Shown here piece by piece: positions 1 through 6,178 of a DNA stretch of 14,035 nucleotides. Position 1 is the stretch's first letter, and every line of letters begins with the position of its first letter. The notes under the pieces were generated by a model. It saw only the letters and a program-made list of their open reading frames with translations, was not told the DNA's origin and made no database searches. Position numbers and translations under genes: made by a program. Source of the stretch: an uncultured Actinomycetes bacterium (lineage in GTDB: Bacteria; Actinomycetota; Actinomycetes; Nanopelagicales; Nanopelagicaceae); contig CAIXTG010000186.1 in the NCBI GenBank assembly GCA_903922325.1, forward strand, positions 1 to 14,035, written 5' to 3'.

Positions 1-523
1 GACCACAGGGCCCCGGAACACCCATGGACCAGAAGTTATCGGCCATTCCGCGACGTTGGATTCGCTCCTTTGGAACGCCCATCTTGTGATGCCAAATATC
101 AGCCGCTTCATCGTCGGTATGGAAAACAGTTACCCATAACTTTTCTTCTGGAAAACCGTAACCACCTTGGGTGATTGGTTTTGTCAATAACTCCCAAGCT
201 AAGGCAATTGCGCCTTCTTTGAAATAATCACCAAATGAGAAGTTTCCGCACATTTGAAAAAATGAAGCGTGACGAGTTGTCTTACCAACCTCGTCTATAT
301 CTAGAGTACGAACACATTTTTGCACTGAAGTGGCACGCGCATAAGGTGGCGTAACTTCACCTAAGAAGAACGGCTTGAACGGCACCATGCCGGCATTTAC
401 TAAGAGCAGATTTGGGTCATCAGCAATTAATGATGCAGATGGAACTACCGTGTGCGTTAAACCCTGAGAGTTCTCAGATTCGAAAAAGCGCAGCCAGCGT
501 GAACGTATCTCGGCAGATTCCAC
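1..523 (-). CDS. alaS: Alanyl-tRNA synthetase, N-terminal part (cut by window edge)
   Basis: This is the first 174 codons of alanyl-tRNA synthetase, which charges tRNA-Ala with alanine in the cytoplasm; the remaining roughly four fifths lie beyond the left edge. I translated it from the sequence: it opens V(M)ESAEIRSRWLRFFES, followed by VVPSASLIADDPNLLLVNAG. The class II motif 2 region is visible at about residues 72-100, with TTRHASFFQMCGNFSFGDY, which is diagnostic of AlaRS. The frame is open to base 1. The start is a GTG at 523-521, chosen because the next residues match the usual AlaRS N-terminus and the frame lies 9 bases beyond the DUF948 stop. No strong Shine-Dalgarno is visible; GCAGAG is the best candidate. 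It is the last visible gene of the MBL-hisS-aspS-DUF948-alaS series and is probably co-transcribed with it. Confidence 0.96.
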   Translation of the reverse strand, partial: MESAEIRSRWLRFFESENSQGLTHTVVPSASLIADDPNLLLVNAGMVPFKPFFLGEVTPPYARATSVQKCVRTLDIDEVGKTTRHASFFQMCGNFSFGDYFKEGAIALAWELLTKPITQGGYGFPEEKLWVTVFHTDDEAADIWHHKMGVPKERIQRRGMADNFWSMGVPGPCG

Positions 524-532
524 TAGTACTGA

Positions 533-898
533 TCACTCTGCCTTGGTCTTTTTAGCTTTACGTTTCTTGGACGCACCAGCGGCACTCATTAGTGCTCCGG
601 CGATCTTAAGAGCTGGGCCGCCTTTATCAACGAAGCTCGAAGTTGCCTCAGATGCTTTGGTAGAGATATTTTCGACGTTCTTAGTGATCTTGTTAAAACT
701 TTCAAGCGGACCGTTAACCAAGGTGACGGTCTGAGTAACGCCATCTAACAGTGGAACAGTTTCGTCGGTTAAGGATTTCAGCGAAACCTTTGCCTCATCT
801 ATTAAGCGCCCAAAACGAATCACGGCGTAGGCAATTGCTACAGCAATCGCGAATAGCGATACTGCACAAATGATTAAGGCAATCCCGCCTGCGCTCAT
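533..898 (-). CDS. Small single-pass membrane protein, DUF948 family
   Basis: The protein has 121 residues. An N-terminal hydrophobic segment at about residues 5-27 (GIALIICAVSLFAIAVAIAY) should act as a membrane anchor. Residues about 30-100 are hydrophilic with heptad-like spacing (LKSLTDETVPLLDGVTQTV and onward), and the tail is strongly basic (SKKRKAKKTKAE). Short length, one N-terminal helix, the VPLLDGVTQTV type of segment and a position directly before alaS match DUF948 proteins, whose function is unknown. The ATG at 898 is preceded by a good Shine-Dalgarno (GAAAGGGA, 903-910). It sits 50 bases after aspS and 9 bases before alaS, so it is probably in the same transcript. In several actinobacteria a DUF948 gene also precedes alaS (from memory). 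No catalytic residues are recognisable; a membrane or cell-envelope role is only a guess. Confidence 0.85.
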   Translation of the reverse strand: MSAGGIALIICAVSLFAIAVAIAYAVIRFGRLIDEAKVSLKSLTDETVPLLDGVTQTVTLVNGPLESFNKITKNVENISTKASEATSSFVDKGGPALKIAGALMSAAGASKKRKAKKTKAE

Positions 899-948
899 AA
901 TTTCCCTTTCAACTTTTCTTAACTGAATCCTACCGCGTAGGTTTAGAA

Positions 949-2697
949 CTACTTCTTTTCAGCCACTTCTGGAACCCAATCAATTGCCGCTTCCTTGCGT
1001 TGAGCGGGTGTAATTGGAGTTGGTGCACCAGTTAGTGGGTCACCGCCAGAGGCAGTCTTTGGGAAAGCGATAACTTCGCGGATTGATTCTGAGCCGCTAA
1101 GTAATGCGCAGACGCGATCTAGGCCGAGTGCAATTCCGCCGTGCGGCGGTGGTCCGTAATTGAAGGCATCTAGTAAAAATCCGAACTTACTATTAGCTTC
1201 TTCATCGGTTAAACCGATAACTTCAAATACTTGCTTTTGGATATTGCGATCATGGATACGAATCGAACCGCCACCTAATTCAGTGCCATTCAAAACTATG
1301 TCATATGCATATGCCAGTGCTGATGCTGGATCGTTCTTAAACGTTGCAGCAAACTCTGGTTTTGGTCCAGTAAATGGATGATGAACTGCAGTCCAACCGC
1401 CGCCATCAGTAGGTTCGAACATTGGTGCATCTAGCACCCAGAGAAATTCCCACGCGCCTTCGTTGATCAAATTGCAGCGCTTACCAATTTCATTACGAAC
1501 TGCGCCCAATAAGTTTTGCGAAGCGACGCGTTCGCCGGCCGCGAAGAAAATGGCGTCGCCATTTGCAGCACCTGCTGCAGCAACGATTCCGGCTAGTTCT
1601 TTTTCGGAAAGATTTTTAGCAACCGGGCCACCTAGCGTGCCATCGGCGTTTACCAAAATGTAAGCCAGTCCCTTTGCGCCACGAGCTTTTGCCCAATCTT
1701 GCCATGCATCAAGTTCGCGACGAGGTGAATCTGCTCCGCCAGGCATAACGACTGCGCCAACATAAGGTGCTTGGAATACTCGAAACGGTGTTTCACTGAA
1801 GAAGTTTGTTAATTCAACTAGCTTTTGGCCAAATCGAAGATCTGGTTTATCTGAACCATAATCTGCCATTGCATCGGCGTATGTCATTCGCTTGAGCGGT
1901 AGTGGGATCTCGTAATTAACGGTTTCGCGCCAAACTGTGGCAACGATCTTCTCTGCAATAGCCAAAATATCTTCCTGATCGATAAAAGACATTTCGATAT
2001 CAAGTTGCGTGAATTCTGGTTGACGATCTGCGCGGAAATCCTCGTCGCGGAAACAGCGAGCAATTTGGTAGTACTTCTCCATGCCGGCAACCATCAATAA
2101 TTGTTTGAATAGTTGTGGCGATTGTGGAAGCGCGTACCAAGAACCTGGCTGCAGGCGAACCGGAACCAGAAAATCACGAGCACCTTCTGGCGTAGATCGA
2201 GTTAGGTAAGGCGTCTCAATGTCTAGAAACTCTTCGGCATCCATAACGCGGCGGATCGCAGCTGTAACTTTCGAACGCATTCGTAAATTCGCCGCAGGCT
2301 TTTCGCGACGTAGATCTAGGTATCGATACTTCAACCGAACTTCTTCCGAAATATTCGCTTCATCGCCGCTATCGACCGGGAACGGCAGAGCCGCAGCTTC
2401 GCTCAACACAATGACTTCATCGGCCATAATCTCGATTTCGCCAGTGGCAACATTGGTGTTTTCGTTTCCAGCTGGGCGTTCAGAAACCACACCAGTGATC
2501 TTTAAGCACCATTCAGCGCGCAACATATTTGCGATGGTTTCATCGCGGATAACAACTTGGACCCAACCAGTGGCATCGCGAAAATCGATAAAGGCAACTC
2601 CACCATGATCGCGGCGGCGTGCAACCCAACCAGCCAACGTGATGGTCTGGCCGACTTGGCTCTTACGGATTGTGCCTGCCCCGTGTGTACGGATCAA
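949..2697 (-). CDS. aspS: Aspartyl-tRNA synthetase, bacterial type, probably non-discriminating
   Basis: This 582-residue class IIb synthetase attaches aspartate to tRNA-Asp. Order of domains: N-terminal OB-fold anticodon-binding domain (about 1-105, with GWVARRRDHGGVAFIDFRD), catalytic core with motif 1 (about 145-170), QSPQLFKQLLM (192-202) and motif 2 (FRDEDFRADRQPEFTQLD, 216-233), the bacterial GAD insertion (about 290-400), and motif 3 (GGIALGLDRVCALLSG, 520-535). Length is normal for bacterial AspRS. Residue 31 is His in RRRDHGG, as in mycobacterial AspRS; E. coli and other Asp-specific enzymes have Leu there. This suggests it also forms Asp-tRNA-Asn for a GatCAB amidotransferase (inference). 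The start is a TTG at 2697, chosen because the next residues, IRTHGAGTIRKSQVG, match the normal N-terminus. It lies 20 bases after hisS. Confidence 0.97.
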   Translation of the reverse strand: MIRTHGAGTIRKSQVGQTITLAGWVARRRDHGGVAFIDFRDATGWVQVVIRDETIANMLRAEWCLKITGVVSERPAGNENTNVATGEIEIMADEVIVLSEAAALPFPVDSGDEANISEEVRLKYRYLDLRREKPAANLRMRSKVTAAIRRVMDAEEFLDIETPYLTRSTPEGARDFLVPVRLQPGSWYALPQSPQLFKQLLMVAGMEKYYQIARCFRDEDFRADRQPEFTQLDIEMSFIDQEDILAIAEKIVATVWRETVNYEIPLPLKRMTYADAMADYGSDKPDLRFGQKLVELTNFFSETPFRVFQAPYVGAVVMPGGADSPRRELDAWQDWAKARGAKGLAYILVNADGTLGGPVAKNLSEKELAGIVAAAGAANGDAIFFAAGERVASQNLLGAVRNEIGKRCNLINEGAWEFLWVLDAPMFEPTDGGGWTAVHHPFTGPKPEFAATFKNDPASALAYAYDIVLNGTELGGGSIRIHDRNIQKQVFEVIGLTDEEANSKFGFLLDAFNYGPPPHGGIALGLDRVCALLSGSESIREVIAFPKTASGGDPLTGAPTPITPAQRKEAAIDWVPEVAEKK

Positions 2698-2700
2698 TTT

Positions 2701-2712
2701 AGCTACCTAGCT
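2701..2712. repeat. Short inverted repeat at the aspS ribosome-binding region
   Basis: AGCTA-CC-TAGCT forms 5-base arms around a 2-base centre, immediately before the TTG start of aspS. On the minus strand it contains the AGG most likely to act as the aspS Shine-Dalgarno. The arms are short and the loop is too tight for a stable hairpin, so this may be chance. Confidence 0.3.
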
Positions 2713-2717
2713 TTCCT

Positions 2718-3965
2718 TTAGTTCATCAACGCACTGGCTAAGGAGTCCAGTCTAACCGAGTTGGCAGTTCCGCTGCTCATCTCTTTTACTACAACTACCC
2801 CGCTGGCGATCTCTTCGTCACCAATTACTAGTGAAAAACGAGCCCCGCTCTTATCGGCAGTCTTCATCGCTGTCTTAAGAGCCCGATCACCAAAGGCCAA
2901 CTCAACTTTAAATCCGCTAGCTCGCAAATCGGCTGCATATTTCAGACTTGCCGACTTAGCGGCCTCGCCCATCGGAATAATAAATAGATCACTTACAAAA
3001 GTTTCTGGAATAACCACGCCTTCGGCTTCAACGGCCAGAAGTGCGCGGTCTAAGCCAAGCCCGAATCCAATACCAGTTATATCTTGGCCACCAATTTCAC
3101 CCATTAATCCGTCGTAACGTCCGCCCCCACCGATGCCGGATTGTGCGCCAAGTAGATCGTGAACGAATTCAAATGTGGTGCCAGTGTAATAATCCAAACC
3201 TCGAACCATTCGTGAATTAATCGTGAATGCGATTCCCATCGCGGTTAAGTGGCGTTGCACTTCGGCGAAATTCGCTTTTGATTCTGACGATAGATAATCC
3301 AACAAGATCGGAGCTTTTGTCATTAAAGTTCTAACTTCTTCGCGCTTATCGTCAAATAATCGAAGTGGATTCAATTTTGCGCGCTCTTTCGTCTCTTCAT
3401 CTAGATCAAGGCCGCTAATGAACTTAACTAGATCTACCCGATGCGCAGCTCGCGATTCGGCATCACCTAACGAAGTCATTTCAAGTCGGTATTTTGTTAA
3501 GCCTAATTTCTTAAAACCAGCATCTGCAATTGCAATAACTTCGGCATCGAGAGCTGCGTCATGTGTACCGATTGCTTCAATTCCGATTGAATAAAACTGT
3601 CGGTATCGACCTTTCTGCGGACGTTCAGCTCGAAAGAATGGACCGCAGTAATAAACTTTTGCTGGCAACGAACCACGATCTAGCCCATGTTCGCTAACGG
3701 CACGCAGTGCACCAACAGTTCCTTCTGGTCGAAGTGTGATTGAACGGCCACCACGATCTTCAAAGGTATACATCTCTTTCGAAACAACATCAGTTGAAGC
3801 CCCGATGCGGGTAAATAGTTCGGTATCTTCAAAAATAGGAAGCTCCAGTAATTGATAACCCGCAGCGCTGATCGTATTTTCTAAAGTTGATCGCACCCAA
3901 GCGAATGCGTTACTACGCGGCGGCACATATTCACTTACACCTTTGGGTGCCTGAAATTTAGTCAT
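2718..3965 (-). CDS. hisS: Histidyl-tRNA synthetase
   Basis: This 415-residue class IIa synthetase charges tRNA-His. The N-terminus FQAPKGVSEYVPP is the usual HisRS opening. Visible elements are the motif 1 region (about 35-60), the ITLRPEGTVGALRAV stretch (76-90), motif 2 with FFRAERPQKGRYRQFYSIGIE (110-130), the histidine-specific loop RGLDYYTGTTFEF (255-267), motif 3 with GIGFGLGLDRALL (298-310), and a C-terminal anticodon-binding domain from about 325 (SDLFIIPMGEAAKSASLKYA). Length is typical. The start ATG overlaps the MBL stop codon as ATGA (3962-3965), so the two genes are probably translationally coupled. aspS follows 20 bases downstream. The MBL-hisS-aspS neighbourhood resembles mycobacteria, where Rv2581c lies beside hisS. 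Confidence 0.98.
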   Translation of the reverse strand: MTKFQAPKGVSEYVPPRSNAFAWVRSTLENTISAAGYQLLELPIFEDTELFTRIGASTDVVSKEMYTFEDRGGRSITLRPEGTVGALRAVSEHGLDRGSLPAKVYYCGPFFRAERPQKGRYRQFYSIGIEAIGTHDAALDAEVIAIADAGFKKLGLTKYRLEMTSLGDAESRAAHRVDLVKFISGLDLDEETKERAKLNPLRLFDDKREEVRTLMTKAPILLDYLSSESKANFAEVQRHLTAMGIAFTINSRMVRGLDYYTGTTFEFVHDLLGAQSGIGGGGRYDGLMGEIGGQDITGIGFGLGLDRALLAVEAEGVVIPETFVSDLFIIPMGEAAKSASLKYAADLRASGFKVELAFGDRALKTAMKTADKSGARFSLVIGDEEIASGVVVVKEMSSGTANSVRLDSLASALMN

Positions 3966-4627
3966 CTGCTCGCCCTCGCCGCTTCAAGTAAGTACGGATT
4001 GTTCTTACGTTCAATACCAATCTTAGTTTCTTGGTGATGTCCCGGGAGTACCCTTATTTCATCTCGCAGTGGCAAGACTTTCTTGATCAGAGTTTTCATC
4101 ATGTCATCACTAGAACCAGTAGGTAAATCAGTGCGACCAATTGAACCCGCAAAAAGAACATCGCCACTAACTAGAGTTTCGTCATCAATTAGGAACATTA
4201 GCGACCCACGAGTGTGACCTGGGCTATGAATCGCTTTGATTTTCAAACCAACCAATTCAAATTCTTCGCCACTTTTTAACTCTTTAACTTCTTTAGGCTC
4301 GACAAAAGTCATGGCACCTAACGTCGCTGCGAACTCGGGACTAACTGCAGCAGCTGGATCAAGTAATAGATTGCGATCTTCGCTATGGATATAGGCCGGA
4401 ATTCCATAGCCATCGCAGATTGGAACTAGAGAGAAGGTATGGTCTAAATGACCGTGGGTTAAAAGTGTGGCGACAGGTTTCAAGCGATGCTTAGTTAACA
4501 GATCAGCTAACTCCATAGATACATCAGGCATACCTGGATCGATGACGATGCATTCAGAGCCTTCACCAGTAGCCAACACCCAGCAGTTGGTTGCGTACAT
4601 TTTGGCTGGGAAGCCCGCAACTAGCAT
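3962..4627 (-). CDS. Metallo-beta-lactamase-fold hydrolase, glyoxalase II-like
   Basis: This 221-residue soluble protein has the MBL fold. The metal-binding signature is complete: HGHLDH at 58-63 (H58, H60, D62, H63), H138 in SPGHT, D156 in SGDVLF, and H197 in LPGHH. These residues normally hold two metal ions and activate water for hydrolysis of thioesters or related substrates. It lacks room for the C-terminal substrate domain of classical glyoxalase II (about 250 residues), and actinobacteria use mycothiol rather than glutathione, so the substrate is not predictable. The N-terminus MLVAGFPAKMYATNCWVLA matches the actinobacterial hisS-adjacent family (Rv2581c type), which supports this ATG. 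A G-rich run, AGGGTGGGG (4633-4641), serves as Shine-Dalgarno. It is the first gene of the hisS-aspS operon, overlapping hisS by 4 bases. Confidence 0.92.
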   Translation of the reverse strand: MLVAGFPAKMYATNCWVLATGEGSECIVIDPGMPDVSMELADLLTKHRLKPVATLLTHGHLDHTFSLVPICDGYGIPAYIHSEDRNLLLDPAAAVSPEFAATLGAMTFVEPKEVKELKSGEEFELVGLKIKAIHSPGHTRGSLMFLIDDETLVSGDVLFAGSIGRTDLPTGSSDDMMKTLIKKVLPLRDEIRVLPGHHQETKIGIERKNNPYLLEAARASR

Positions 4628-4682
4628 CGCTACCCCACCCTTCCACGCTCAATTCCGCAGTCCTGAACCGACCCATTGGAAA

Positions 4683-4702
4683 TACCCTAGGCGGACAGGG
4701 TA
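4683..4702. repeat. Inverted repeat TACCCT-N8-AGGGTA
   Basis: Perfect 6-base arms (4683-4688 and 4697-4702) enclose an 8-base loop, AGGCGGAC. In the leader of the minus-strand MBL-hisS operon it could form a small hairpin about 55 bases before the start codon. The same TACCCT arm is complementary to the G-rich ribosome-binding region at 4631-4641. Confidence 0.5.
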
Positions 4703-4735
4703 CCTTTACCTTTCCAACCAACGACGTAGTGCGGC

Positions 4736-4751
4736 AATGATTTCGATCATT
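4736..4751. repeat. Inverted repeat AATGAT-TTCG-ATCATT followed by T-run
   Basis: Perfect 6-base arms flank a TTCG loop (4742-4745), and on the plus strand the 3' arm runs into five T residues (4750-4754). The shape suggests either a weak hairpin in the DUF349 leader or a protein-binding dyad. The stem is AT-rich, so as a terminator it would be weak. Confidence 0.5.
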
Positions 4752-4812
4752 TTTGTACATCGTCACCCAAATGTTTCGCCATCTATCAATCAACCCAATA
4801 GCGAAGGCCGAT

Positions 4813-4827
4813 TTGAGAATTTCTCAA
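4813..4827. promoter_or_regulatory. Operator-like palindrome TTGAGAA-T-TTCTCAA
   Basis: Perfect 7-base arms meet around one central T, 26 bases upstream of the DUF349 ATG and 13 bases before its Shine-Dalgarno. Such a compact, symmetric 15-base site is typical of a dimeric repressor operator. It does not match the actinobacterial LexA consensus. No regulator can be named from sequence. Confidence 0.45.
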
Positions 4828-4840
4828 GAGCTACCGCGCT

Positions 4841-4847
4841 GAAAGGA
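4841..4847 (+). promoter_or_regulatory. Ribosome-binding site that fixes the DUF349 start
   Basis: GAAAGGA lies 6 bases before the ATG at 4854. The frame is open upstream to 4467, with another ATG at 4737, but those starts have no comparable site and would run through the divergent region and into the antisense of the MBL gene, so the start at 4854 is preferred. Confidence 0.75.
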
Positions 4848-4853
4848 TCCACC

Positions 4854-6167
4854 ATGACCGAGAATCCAATAACTCCCACCCAATCCCCTGCAGTTGTATC
4901 TGCAGCATCAGCACTTATTGGGGATCCGGCTCGATTCGGTCGCGTTGGCGAAGATGGCACAGTCTTTGTAATTACCCCTGAAGGCGATAAGCCAGTTGGT
5001 TCATATCCTGGTAAAAGTAACGAAGAAGCTCTGGCCTATTTCGTTCGTAAGTTTGAAGCGATTGCTTCTGAAGTTGCGCTGCTTTCAGCCCGAATTAAAT
5101 CCGGTGCCATGGTTCCCGGCGATGCCACAACTGCCGTAGTGAAATTACGCGAGCAAGTTCGCGAACTAAATGGAGTTGGCGACTTAGCTGCTCTGGCCGT
5201 TGCCGTTGAGCAACTTTCACCACTAATTGAAGATCATCGTGGTGCTTACGAAGCTAAAAAAGCTGCCGAGGAAATTGTTAAGGCAGAGCGTTTAGCCCAA
5301 GTTCTAATTGAAAAGGAAAAGATTGTTGCGGAAGCTGAGTCATTAGCCGACTCAACCAGCTGGAAAGTTACTGGCGATCGCCTGAAGGCGCTACTCGATG
5401 AATGGAAGTCTGCACCACGTTTAGATAAGAAGACTGATACCGATCTTTGGAAGCGATTCTCTTCATCACGCAATAAATTTGATAAGCGACGTCGCACCCA
5501 TTTTGCTTCTCTTGAAGAAGTTACTGCAGTGGTTTCCGAAGCAAAGAAGAAACTAGTTGCTGAAGCTGAATCATTAGCCACTTCTACTGATTGGGTTGCA
5601 ACAGCTCGCCGTTTCAAGGCTCTAATGGATGCTTGGAAAGCAGCTGGTCGTGGAAAGATGAGCGACGACACAAAACTTTGGGCACGTTTTAAAGCTTCGC
5701 AAGATACTTTCTTTGCAGCAAAGAATGCTGATCTAGAAAAGCGCGAAGTAACGATGAGTGCCAACTTAGAAAAGCGCAATGCTTTGATTACCGAAATTGA
5801 GAAATTGCTTCCGATTACTGACTTAGCTGAGCAGAAGAAAGCGCTTCGCGAGCTGCAAAACCAATGGAACAAGATCGGCATGACAGCACGTGATAAGCGC
5901 GCTGCTCTTGATGCTCGCCTAGAAGTTGTTGAAGCTGCGTATAAAGAAGCTGAAGCCACTATCTGGCGTAAGTCAGATCCAGCTGCAAAGGCACGTGCTG
6001 CCGATGTAGTTCGTCAGCTTTCAGAGGCAATCGCTAATTATGAGAAAGCTGCTGCAAAAGCTACTGCTGCCGGAAATACCAAGAAGGCACAAGAAGCTGC
6101 TGATTCAGCAGTTGCTCGTAAAGTTTGGTTGGCAGAAGCTGAAAAGAATTTAGCTGAGTTTAGTTAA
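4854..6167 (+). CDS. DUF349-repeat coiled-coil protein
   Basis: The protein has 437 residues, is rich in Ala, Lys and Glu, and has no signal peptide or membrane segment, so it is probably cytoplasmic. The N-terminal part (about 20-80: PARFGRVGEDGTVFVITPEG, then the VGSYPGKSNEEALAYF stretch) matches what I recall of actinobacterial DUF349 proteins. Two clear helical repeats follow at about 157-215 and 233-290, each with VAEAESLA, a central W, KALxDxWK and LWxRF; a third, weaker copy lies at about 310-370 (ALRELQNQWNKIG). The C-terminal third is predicted coiled coil. The function of DUF349 is not established. It is the only plus-strand gene here, divergent from the MBL-hisS operon and converging on rsh with 11 bases between the stop codons. 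A DUF349 gene beside rel is, from memory, common in actinomycetes, so a link to the stringent response is possible but unproven. Confidence 0.9.
   Translation: MTENPITPTQSPAVVSAASALIGDPARFGRVGEDGTVFVITPEGDKPVGSYPGKSNEEALAYFVRKFEAIASEVALLSARIKSGAMVPGDATTAVVKLREQVRELNGVGDLAALAVAVEQLSPLIEDHRGAYEAKKAAEEIVKAERLAQVLIEKEKIVAEAESLADSTSWKVTGDRLKALLDEWKSAPRLDKKTDTDLWKRFSSSRNKFDKRRRTHFASLEEVTAVVSEAKKKLVAEAESLATSTDWVATARRFKALMDAWKAAGRGKMSDDTKLWARFKASQDTFFAAKNADLEKREVTMSANLEKRNALITEIEKLLPITDLAEQKKALRELQNQWNKIGMTARDKRAALDARLEVVEAAYKEAEATIWRKSDPAAKARAADVVRQLSEAIANYEKAAAKATAAGNTKKAQEAADSAVARKVWLAEAEKNLAEFS
5325..5579 (+). repeat. Direct repeat inside the DUF349 gene (231-base period)
   Basis: The 24-base segments at 5325-5348 and 5556-5579, both encoding VAEAESLA, differ at only two positions, 231 bases (77 codons) apart. 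They mark the starts of the two best DUF349 repeats. The rest of each unit has diverged more, so this reflects an old internal duplication with constrained codons rather than a recent one. Confidence 0.75.
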
Positions 6168-6178
6168 CACAATCTGCG

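Larger units (their letters stand above)
4628..4853. promoter_or_regulatory. Divergent control region between the MBL-hisS operon and the DUF349 gene
   Basis: This is the only sizeable non-coding stretch in the window (226 bases) and must hold promoters for both directions, since the genes point away from each other. It contains three separate inverted repeats, listed individually, and the Shine-Dalgarno sequences of both genes. I could not fix a convincing -35/-10 pair with 16-18 base spacing on either strand; TTGGAA (4676-4681) with TACCTT (4701-4706) on the plus strand has a poor 19-base spacer. No tRNA or small RNA gene is recognisable. Confidence 0.7.

Noticed and set aside
2219..2608. 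A 129-codon plus-strand open frame inside aspS.
   Set aside because: It is the antisense shadow of a strongly conserved synthetase domain and has no recognisable protein features.
4628..4641. The minus-strand sequence before the MBL start (AGGGTGGGGTAGCG) resembles the T-box riboswitch core, and TGGG would even fit the tRNA-His discriminator.
   Set aside because: The conserved ACC after AGGGTGG is not kept, the motif abuts the start codon, no complementary antiterminator strand lies close upstream, and I find no stem I with a specifier loop. It is best read as a G-rich Shine-Dalgarno.
4467..4853. An upstream in-frame extension of the DUF349 reading frame, with ATGs at 4467 and 4737.
   Set aside because: It would overlap the MBL gene in antisense and run through the inverted repeats. 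The ATG at 4854 has a good ribosome-binding site, and the conserved domain begins well after it.
5246..5959. A 237-codon open frame on the minus strand inside the DUF349 gene.
   Set aside because: Its translation is Ser/Ala/Arg-rich low-complexity sequence, as expected from the antisense of an Ala/Lys/Glu-rich coiled-coil gene. No domain or convincing start signal is seen.
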